DNA of 64,000 bases. Source: Pyrrhosoma nymphula (Eukaryota > Arthropoda > Insecta > Odonata > Coenagrionidae). The stretch spans positions 70,545,275 through 70,609,274 of the forward strand of contig OY754331.1 of the NCBI GenBank assembly GCA_963573305.1, in the 5' to 3' direction. Positions 56,050 through 64,000 of this stretch are shown in pieces. The translations under genes and the position numbers were made by a program. The notes beneath the pieces were generated by a model. That model worked only from the letters and a program-made list of their open reading frames with translations. It was not told where the DNA came from and ran no database searches. Every line of letters starts with the position of its first letter. The first letter of the stretch is position 1.

Positions 56050-56260
56050 TAATATTCATGCATTGCTCCATACACCCTCTCCTATTCTTAAGACTCCTTT
56101 TCCTCATAATATTCCTTCTCTTTTTGAGTCTTCCACCACATTAACTTACGCCTTGCTTGGCCTACCTTCCTCTTACACCATTCATTCCACAGTCATACAT
56201 CTGTTTCGTTATTCCACTCTCACCCGTTCTATCCATATATCGAAACCAACGAAGCACATT
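56050..56260 (-). pseudogene. C-terminal relic of a LINE ORF2-like protein
   Basis: The minus strand from about 56258 reads VLRWFRYMDRTGESGITKQM then YDCGMNGVRGR before a stop, and continues KQGVS, stop, and LKKRRNIMRKRSLKNRR. This is the pattern LRWFGH(V/M)xRM...K...GxRGRGRPxxxW found at the C-terminus of many arthropod endonuclease/reverse-transcriptase LINEs. Two stops make it dead. It is not from the same family as the intact LINE at 9160, whose tail differs. Confidence 0.6.
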
Positions 56261-56925
56261 ACTCTTGTATGTGAATATTATTTTTTAAACTAATAATCCC
56301 TGAAACGCCATTTCTGAAATCAGTTCTAATGTATCGTGCCAACATGCAGCATGAGATCATACAGGTAGGCAAAGGAATTAAAGAACGACGAGTATTTCTC
56401 GCTCCGTATAGGTAGGTATCCCTCTCAATCCCGCTGAATCTCTTAAATGTCGCTGAGCATGGGACACAGATACGATGATCGCCTGTCCTACCGTACCCAG
56501 TGCTTTCTCCCGTGTTATCACGATGATTGGGTGTCACGCCGAGAGACCATAACTCATATCTCGAATATCCCGCATCGATGACGGCTCCATGAAGCTGGTC
56601 AGTCTCACACAAGAGTTCACCTCACATCCTCCCAGTAAGGACCCGCTCATGGAGGATAATGAGAATGCCGGACGCGGCCAGACCGTTGATAACAATGTAG
56701 CCAAGGAGACACACATCTGCAATGTCACGGACTTCACACAAAGAGGCCGAAAGTAACAATGGCCATAATGCCTCCTTTTTACAGCAAATCCACCTTATTC
56801 TTAGCAATTCACACCCCGGCCAGTCGATAGTTAAGTAATAACAATTATGTGATTTTTCTGATATGATGTGACTTTATTGAGAGCGAAATTAAGAATATAG
56901 GGTCCTTTACATTTTAGGTTTAATT
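56261..56925. other. GC-richer segment with overlapping frames, unassigned
   Basis: About 56290-56820 is less AT-rich than its flanks and carries three overlapping minus frames (56259-56612, 56534-56737, 56622-56807). One includes a hydrophobic stretch (VCLLGYIVINGLAASGILII) that could be a membrane segment. It may be the eroded upstream body of the LINE relic at 56050 or a host exon. I could not identify it. Confidence 0.25.
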
Positions 56926-56929
56926 CATC

Positions 56930-57058
56930 GCAAGGCACACACATAAACACACTCGTACCTTGTATGATGAATATTCCACCCAGGTGGAACTGGAACTCAC
57001 GACCCCTGAGTTGGTAGACGAGGACTTTACCCCACTGGCGAACTCTGGGAGAAATTAG
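56930..57058 (-). mobile_element. tRNA-derived SINE
   Basis: On the minus strand TTCGCCAGTGGGGTAAAGTC is an A-box-like head, and GTCGTGAGTTCCAGTTCC carries a B box at tRNA spacing. The tail CACCTGGGTGGAATATTCAT follows. The acceptor stem is not closed. Confidence 0.55.
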
Positions 57059-57859
57059 CCATTGAGAGAAAAGAATATTCAGATGCATACATTAACGTGA
57101 ACATCATGTCCAATTTTGATGTTTTGGAGACTAGTCTACAACATTGCATACTCCAACACATTTTCAGTAAAGGAAAAAGCGTTATGCTTGGTGATTGAAT
57201 AGGTGCTTTTATATGATCTTATGAAATATTTTTGAGAAATTTCCTTTATATTTCCCTTAAAGTTGCAAGGTATAAACAAGAAAATTATGCTACGCCTTTA
57301 AAAGTTGTCAGATTTTCCGATTTGCTAATGCTCCCATACTATATTGGAACTATCTCCTTCTCTTGCCCACATATCAATGACAGTCAGGGCTAAATGAAGA
57401 ATATACAAAGTTACTTTTTTGCCACTTCCAAAACATAAGTAAATCGTCAAATATCAATAGAAGCACGACAATTATTTCAAACTTCGCTCCTAAAGAACTA
57501 GATAAGAATATGGTGGATGCGCGTAGCAATAATTACCTACATAAAAATCAGATGGAGCATCCATAGCTCTTTGTTTGGGCCGTCCTCATAAAACAGGAAA
57601 TATAAACGTTTGAATTGTTTGTCTAATCATTTAAAATACTAACAATTGAAAGTATTGTTTTTTTAGTACTTAGGGAACCTTGATAAGATGTAATGTTAAT
57701 GTTAAATATGAACAGCATTTCTTTAATTAAGATGAAAAAACATATTTACTGATGAAAAATCATTGTACAGGCTTATCTCTCCATGAACGCCATGATTTAT
57801 ATTTAATTAAAATATAAAAGAAAAATTATTTCAATTAAAAATTGATTTATTAATCTAAA
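57059..57859. other. AT-rich intergenic DNA, nothing recognised
   Basis: No feature was identified. Confidence 0.5.
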
Positions 57860-58124
57860 GGTGGGTTTACACTGGCAAGTTTATTGCATACGTTACTTTC
57901 AGCAAGCGACTTATGACGTAAATCGCACGTGTAAACGGCTCTGCAAGTCCACTGGCAGAACGTTTTAAATTTTTGCCAAGTTGTGTGCGGAAGCGTATTG
58001 TAGCCAATGTAAACAGCAATCAATCAGTTTCTGCACTATCTTGTGAATATTTTTTTCAGATCAACATTCCCCGTAAGATCTTGCAGAATAAACTTGAGGA
58101 AGAACTTTCCAGTGTAAACCCACC
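57860..58124 (+). mobile_element. MITE, GGGTTTACACTGG family, copy 2
   Basis: The termini are GGTGGGTTTACACTGGCAAG and, inverted, GGTGGGTTTACACTGGAAAG, a 16-bp perfect terminal repeat with imperfect extension to AGTTTATT. It is homologous to 12589-12828 in inverse orientation (shared CAAGTTTATTG and CAGCAAGCGACTT). 265 bp, no coding capacity. I found no clear target duplication, so the superfamily is open. Confidence 0.75.
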
Positions 58125-60235
58125 CTATTGAAAGGTGGTTTTACTTAAAAATGTGCAGGAAGGAAAATATTATTTTTTTACGTTGAACAGTGTACATTAG
58201 TATGCAATTCGTCATTTAGTAAGATGCCACTGTCCTGGCAGAAAACTATACGTCACATTGTGGTCTAGGCGATGCATTTGGTGATCCCAGTGGAGGAAGT
58301 AGAGATACATATTGGCAAGGTGGCAGGAATTGGCAACGGAAACAAAAAACGAGGACAGGTTTTATCATTTGCAATCAAATGACTTCGCTTTACGTTTTAG
58401 CATCCTTGTTGTTCATTCGAAAAACGGCGTTTTAGACGAGAGTTGACGTTTCATTTTTGGACGATCCCATGAGAGCACTTACGATCGACACAGTAGCGGG
58501 TTAGGAATAAGACACTACGTAGGAATAAATAAAAATATAAAAATTGGTAGGTTTAAAGGACGTACGGCGTTAAAACAAGGAGGCATTTAGAAGAGAAACT
58601 CGAATAGCCTTTAGGATTTAGTACTAAATCTAAACATACCTCAACTCTTAGAACGAAAAACGATTCATTTTTCTCGGACCTACGGAAGACGAGAAAAATT
58701 AGTGTCACGTATAAAAAACAACATTTTTACAAGCATAATAAAGTTTTTAAATCACGAGTAACAGCTAAGGACTTATCTTTAGATCTATATTTAATTAAAA
58801 TTCGGTGTAGATTGAAAGAGCTCGTGAGCTTCTATGATGGACTAAGTTGCAAAATGGCCGGGACGGGCAAAAAACGGGCACTTTTTCTACTCCCACCGCA
58901 ATGGTACGAAATAGATAAATATGCATAAGCATTTCTTTCATATCAATAAAAGAGAAAAATAAAAAGCTAAATCTCGGTGCAAATTGCGTAAATGTCGGTT
59001 CTGCCATTTTCATTCTAAAAGAGTTCAAAATTGAGTCCACAAAATAACAAATCCGATATTAGTATTAGTGAGCCTTGAATCAAAATTTATAGACAGGGGA
59101 GGACTGTCTTTTAAGCCGGTTTCGGTGTTCATGTCATCAACTCCGTGCGTCAGTAGTGGGAGGATGCTTATTGCACAAATGCTTCATGACGCTGTCGCCT
59201 TTGCAGACAGAGAGAGTCGACAAAATAAATGCTCAAATTTAAAATGATTTATTCATGAAGGCTTAAGTGATTATGAGATTAAGTGAGAGAAGAGGGGAGC
59301 ACGCGTTACCTTCATTAATCTCCACCCTTTATCTGCGCCGTGAGTAGGGAAAGTGACGTGCATCTGAAATGAAAGTTATTATTGGGTCTCATACCAAGCG
59401 TCACAACGCTTCGGGTGGAAATATTTTGGAACACTCTCAGCTTACTACGTTTATTTCCTCAATACCATAGTATTTCGATGTCTCAGGAGTAACTTGCTGG
59501 ATTTAACTATGCATAATGAAATTAGAGAAAGAGTTTCTAAAGTTGTTTGCAAATATTTTCTATTAGACAAAATAACTATATTTTGACGCAAAAAATCATT
59601 AACAGGTAAGATACTACAGTTTTAAAAGCAAATTCACCAGGTTATAACATCCCGCACCGAAACCAAAGTTACGTACCTAATAAGAAGAACTTGCCCTAAA
59701 GAACAAAAAGTTTCCCTTTATATCATCACTTAGTAGCTATTCTATATGGCCACATCTCCTCAACCTAGACGAATAAATTAGACGAGTCCCGAGTTAATTC
59801 ACCTTTGGAGACTTCCTACGATTTTAGTATCCAAAATATGTAATTTTTTGGCATAAGAACTTCAGCGAAAAATACAGGTAGCAAAGCGAAATTAATCACT
59901 CCTCTATTTTAAATGTTAAGGGGATTAATTGAGCGTCTTGGATAGATTTAAGCACCGCGTGCTTACACACGTTTTCCTGGAATAATATCATTTACCGTCC
60001 ATAAGGGCCCAGTTAAGCAAAAACGTTGCAGAAGAATAACTGTCAAATATCTTTAGTTACCACAAATCAGTGGATTCCCCTAAAAATCTGACCACATGAA
60101 TAGATCATTACGAAGGCCAGACTTGTTCATCTTCAAAAACCTAATGGTAAAATGTCCGTAATAAACCCCGCCTTGAATACAACCATTGCTATTGTACTAT
60201 AGAGCAGGTACGCCCAAAATTTGCAACTTACGCAC
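58125..60235. other. Long intergenic stretch, nothing recognised
   Basis: No gene or repeat was identified in about 2.1 kb. Confidence 0.45.
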
Positions 60236-60310
60236 TTTTCTACATCTACATAATATCCTTCAAGCTACCTCAAGGGTGTGTATGAGTGGTGAGTTATCAC
60301 CAACATGCAT
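60236..60310 (-). mobile_element. L2/CR1-like LINE 3' tail, solo
   Basis: TCTACATCTACATAATATCC, then CAAGCTACCTCAAGGGTGTG, then TATCACCAACATGC correspond in order to the reverse complement of the LINE tail at 16395-16470 (TCTACATCTACATACTACCC, CAAGCCGCCTCAATAGGCGT). Only about 75 bp survives. Confidence 0.55.
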
Positions 60311-62090
60311 AACGCAATAACCTAATACGGTTAATGTAACTACGACTATTGGTGCACAAGCAAAAGCCTACTAATACTTCTCAGGAGGCGAAATTTTACC
60401 AACATTTACTATAGTATAGGTATACTACCAATAATAGAGAAACTGTTCGGGTTAATGTTTTTTGCAACAGCCTAAATCCTTGGTAACCCAATAAGTTAGA
60501 CATTGCATTAGCGGAATATTCTTTTGCCACACTTTCGCTTTATTTTGGTTTAATCGCATGCCTTAAGACAATCAAGCGCGTACCCCTAAGGGGTACAAAT
60601 ATCACATGTTGGATACAGCTGCGCAAGGGCATATCTCGATACTAAATTATTGACGTTTTTTCTCTTTGTGCATCAATTCCCGTATTTAAACATGCCCATC
60701 TATCAAATTCTAGGCGTGACATGGAAATCGACCTCAAATTTGAAAACTTGCCCAAACAAAAAAAGAAATTCAATTCGGGGAAAAAAAAATTCCGGCACTG
60801 AATCACAAATGACCTTGAACGAATGGTGCCAAATTGAAAAGGTTTTTCAGGCGACAAAGGGAATATAGCGACGGAAAAATTCTCTCTCCTTGCAAGTGCA
60901 CTTAACGAGTATCCAGGTGTTCTAAGCATTACTAACATCAATTGGCAACAAAAAATATGCGAGAGGGTGAACGTGAAGCATATTGCACACTTTTTCTGAA
61001 GCCTATATATCCAAGGCTATTTTTTCCTACAAAGGTAAATTATATCTAATTTGTAGCTAAAATTAGTGCTTTTGTCATTGAAGGTTAATGAGAATCTAGA
61101 AAAGATAATTAAGGTCAAGACTTCAAATTGAAAAGTACATACTTCCAATGCAACAGCAATAAAAAAGTGTAGGAAATGCTATCATTTCTTCGATACACCT
61201 TCCCTTAAAATAATTCTCATGATACAGAGAGCGATTTTGTGCTGCTTTAGAAGGATATCTTTTCTACTTCATTCCTACATGAACACGGAAAGAAATCCAT
61301 CGTGTGATGACGGACACCAGATGACACTAGAATGCAAGAAAATTCAGTTATCCGCACACCTACCGAGTCAAAGTCAAAATTTCATTACAGCGGACAGCAT
61401 GGCGGGAAAAATACACGCATTAGACTCAAAATTATACACGATATGGAGTTGTATGGAAAGTAATTTAATCTTCAAGACATGACAGGAGGGATTTCATTTC
61501 CAGCCGGATACAGCGATTCGCCCATCCCGGCAGGAGAAGTGAGCACTCTGGAATACGAACAGAGGGCTGCACGAGCCAAAAGTAACACACTGAGAGAGCA
61601 CGAGAAAAAGCACTTGACTTGGCTATATCGGGATCGACGCATTAATATCGATGACACCGAGTGACACGTGTGCCTCGCTTCGCGTCGCGTTTGATGAGAA
61701 AGGGTTCCAAAAAATAATAATAAAAAAAACTGCAATGCGAACAAATACTTGAAAAGCTAAGGACAAACACGCTACATTGGAGTCCATCAACACGGGAAAG
61801 ATGAACTTCAATCGCTCGCCCCGAAATACGCGCAGCAAATAATCCATACCTACACATCTCGTATGACGCGGTATGTATTCCGGTGGCAAGCAACCAAAAA
61901 AAACAACGAATGCGACGGAATTCGGTCACGTGTCAGGTCGTCATTTCGTCGAAACAACACCCTTGTATTCTTTTTGTTTCGATTTGTCAACGTGTCTACG
62001 GAAAGAGGATGATTGAGCCTTTTTTTGGCGTGGGAGAGGTGGAGGAGTGAAGAGTTTGAGCGTGATGGAGAGAAGGGAAACGGGGAGCTG
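60311..62090. other. Intergenic DNA, nothing recognised
   Basis: No gene was assigned. A 7-bp perfect palindromic pair (GTACCCC, TAA, GGGGTAC) lies at 60580-60596. Overlapping frames at 61472-61929 lack domains. Confidence 0.45.
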
Positions 62091-62225
62091 CATCTACATA
62101 CTTTCCTGCAAACCACCAGAGGCGTGTCGTAGAAGGTGTTAGGATGCCAGCCATGGAAGAGGAGGGAATAGGGAAAAGGAAGGGTTAGAAGGCAAAAAGG
62201 AATTGAATGTCAACAATGCGTCTTA

Positions 62226-62440
62226 AGGCCGTTTTACACGGTACATTTGTTTGTACAAACTCTTCCGTGAACTCTTGCATGGGGCAAAATGCATCGTGTA
62301 AAGCGGCAAATTGTATGAACGCTTGTGCGAATGTCTCAATGCCTGCACGGGAAATAGAACCTGTTCTAATTTCGTTGAGGCAAACGTACAATCTCACGTA
62401 CATTCGTTTGTACAAAATCTTTCATCGTGTAAAACGGCCT
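62226..62440 (+). mobile_element. PIF/Harbinger-like MITE, 215 bp, nested in the LINE relic
   Basis: The ends AGGCCGTTTTACACG and CGTGTAAAACGGCCT form a 15-bp perfect terminal repeat that extends imperfectly through a GTACA(A)ATG region. Both sides have TTA (62223-62225 and 62441-62443), the 3-bp duplication typical of PIF/Harbinger. No transposase is encoded. It lies inside the LINE relic, so it inserted later. Confidence 0.75.
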
Positions 62441-62469
62441 TTATGCTAGCAACACTCTGTTTTTGTCAT

Positions 62470-62755
62470 AAACACTGGTGGTGCATAAAAAGACGGAATT
62501 TTGTACTTATCTGTCCAACATGGTATTTCTCTTATTTTGTCGCTTCCATCAGTTCCAGAGATATAGCGCGGGGTCAAAATAATATCCTCCATGTGGCATA
62601 TTGAAACTCGGCTGATCTGAAATTTCGAGTAATCTAAGCCTAGCGTGTAGCCTCCGATATCTAGTGGCTGCCAACTTGGTCCTTCCATCAGTCACTTTCT
62701 GTTCGCTCGTACCGGTTTTTAACGAAGCGTTCGGCTTTCTTTTTTATTGTATTTA
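62470..62755 (-). pseudogene. C-terminal end of an L2/CR1-like reverse transcriptase ORF (decayed)
   Basis: From about 62755 the minus strand reads TIKKKAERFVKNRYERTES, then after a frame change SWQPLD, and then EDIILTPRYISGTDGSDKIR followed by EIPCWTDKY. The better copy at 16028 reads KIQRKTARFVKNCYGRTDS, GWEPLE and ENIILEPHYISRSDRNDKLR, EIFCRTDRY at the same positions. The conserved FFPRTIRD end is lost. Stops and frameshifts show it is much older than the 16028 copy. Confidence 0.7.
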
Positions 62756-62971
62756 CTTAGGGAATGAAATTTTTCTGTGCAGGGTCCCGAATGCTCGCAG
62801 CGTGTTCGAGATATGGCCTGACCAGAGCAATTTAGCATCTCTCCTTCACTCTTTCATCTTCCTTTTCATTTCACATTCCATATATTTGCTTGATGAATCC
62901 TTGTTTATTTTATGCAGCGGCGCAAATGCGTGTTATATGCTTCCCTTACGCTAGATCTGAAGTAATCAGAT
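62756..62971. other. Intergenic DNA, nothing recognised
   Basis: This could be further decayed LINE body, but no motif is readable. Confidence 0.4.
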
Positions 62972-63130
62972 TGGTTACTCGGCAATAAGCCATGGAACTA
63001 GCTTCCCATATGGAGGGCCAAGGATCGATTTTTTTCATCAGCGTCCCGATTCCTACTCGGATGCTGAGTGAAGAGCACTTTAAGCTGTAGGTCTTCGTCC
63101 GTCGGATAGGACATTACGTCACAGACCCCA
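62972..63130 (+). mobile_element. tRNA-derived SINE, family A, plus strand
   Basis: TAGCTTCCCATATGGAGGGC (head), a degenerate B box, CCGATTCCTACTCGGATGCT, and AAGAGCACTTTAAGCTGTAG match the reverse complement of the copy at 20576-20752 in the same order. This is the only family-A copy on the plus strand here. Confidence 0.55.
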
Positions 63131-64000
63131 TAGCCCCTTCTTAGAGGGTAAACTAATGCCGAAGCAGGGTCTCTCTACACCCTTCTTCCGTTCCTAAATT
63201 AATCCATCAACGTATTGTTGGCAGTTTCCACCATATGTTCATCGTGACGAATATACCGGAGCAACTTCAATGGTAGTTTTATTTATTTTATTAACACACT
63301 ATTTTGTAAGTTATAACAGAAAGCAAAAGTAACTGAGAATGTGATCATAAGCACATTTTAATCCTTTATTCAGACATCTTCCCCAGCTTAGTTGATCCTG
63401 TCTGATGAACCAACTCCGCCTCACTCCTCGATCATTTCACAGTCTCGTTCCTGCTGAGAGACTGACAGAGGATCATGAAGGTTGTTTGATATCTCGATAG
63501 CCTTTCTCCTTCGACTGGTATCGATAGAGAAACAATTATATTGAATTTAACTACCAAGCAAAGCCACGAATCATGCATTCCTCTGGTGGAGTAAATAAAC
63601 TAATAATAAAATGGTACACAAAATTAGAATGGCGGAACTGTAAAATCCCTTTTTTCGCCGACGTCTATCCTTAAAGTGAAAATAAACCCGTTTTCCGGTC
63701 GCCTCCCATAAATAACCCAAGAAACAGGAAGGCAAACGAGGAAGAAATGGAAATGGCGGGAGAGGAACGGTAGATGGGATTTGGAGAAGGCAGTGAAGAT
63801 GGATGGAGCGAGTAATGAGAGCTGAGATGATGCTGAAGAGTGTGATGGAGGGGATAATATGGGACAAGCGCGGAAGAGGATGAAAGGGATTAGGAATTTT
63901 GAACGATTTGAATCAGGCAAACGGTAAATGCATGTACGTAGATATTACCCCCACGGGCCGCCGCAATATCGCGTGGTAAGAGATGTTAGGAAACCTGCCA
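63131..64000. other. Intergenic DNA, nothing recognised
   Basis: About 63700-63900 is purine-rich on the plus strand and creates two overlapping low-complexity minus frames (63571-63920). No gene was assigned. Confidence 0.45.

Larger units (their letters stand above)
62091..62755 (-). mobile_element. L2/CR1-like LINE relic split by a MITE
   Basis: The minus strand from about 62755 carries the C-terminal ORF relic, then a PIF/Harbinger-like MITE (62226-62440), then the 3' tail at 62091-62152 (reverse complement of CTGCATCTACATACTTTCCT and GGTGTTAGGATGCCAGCC). Order and content match the copy at 16015-16475. Confidence 0.7.

Noticed and set aside
60580..60596. GTACCCC-TAA-GGGGTAC palindrome as an operator-like site
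   Set aside because: Arms of 7 bp are expected by chance in 64 kb, and nothing nearby is a gene.
1..64000. CRISPR arrays, operons, bacterial promoters or replication origins
   Set aside because: No regularly spaced repeats or gene clusters are present, and the LINE, Penelope and SINE content shows a eukaryotic genome.

Overview
This window looks like non-coding, AT-rich chromosomal DNA from an arthropod, most likely an insect with a repeat-rich genome. The evidence is that almost no long reading frame exists outside transposable elements, and that the transposon mix is typical of arthropods: an RTE-clade LINE, L2/CR1-like LINE tails, Penelope-like elements, hAT, piggyBac and PIF/Harbinger MITEs, and tRNA-derived SINEs. 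I found no host protein-coding gene that I can defend, no rRNA, no intact tRNA and no CRISPR array. The species cannot be named from the sequence alone.

Left third (1-21000). A 150-bp tandem duplication and a dispersed repeat pair occupy 730-2540. A foldback element with identical arms lies at 3496-4101. A Penelope-like element (PLE) fragment at about 7690-8620 encodes a decayed GIY-YIG endonuclease. It was split by a 392-bp hAT-type MITE with an exact 8-bp target duplication, and it ends in a hammerhead-ribozyme-like fold. The dominant feature is a full-length RTE LINE on the minus strand (9160-12529). It is bounded by a 10-bp target duplication and carries an AP endonuclease and a complete reverse transcriptase, interrupted by a single frameshift. 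MITEs (12589-12828, 18691-19290), an inverted repeat (15085-15350) and a 5'-truncated LINE (16015-16475) follow.

Middle (21000-43800). Features here are sparse: SINEs, a solo 3' end of the RTE family (25632-25698), a clean 238-bp piggyBac-type MITE at a duplicated TTAA (31133-31370), three short near-perfect hairpins (33342, 42661 and, further right, 53498), a possible TATA promoter with a splice-donor-like site (40898-41097), and a second PLE lineage on the minus strand (43260-43716).

Right third (43800-64000). CpG- and G-rich patches, SINEs, a 59-bp tandem duplication, a LINE C-terminal relic (56050-56260), a MITE related to the one at 12589, and two more L2/CR1-like LINE relics. One of these (62091-62755) was split by a 215-bp PIF/Harbinger-like MITE with a TTA duplication.

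The elements do not form a cellular pathway. Together they are a stratified record of insertions, with at least two nested events whose order can be read directly. The most unusual signals are the repeated PLE hammerhead-like folds from different lineages, the foldback element with identical arms, and the unrelated tight hairpins that look like local inverted duplications.
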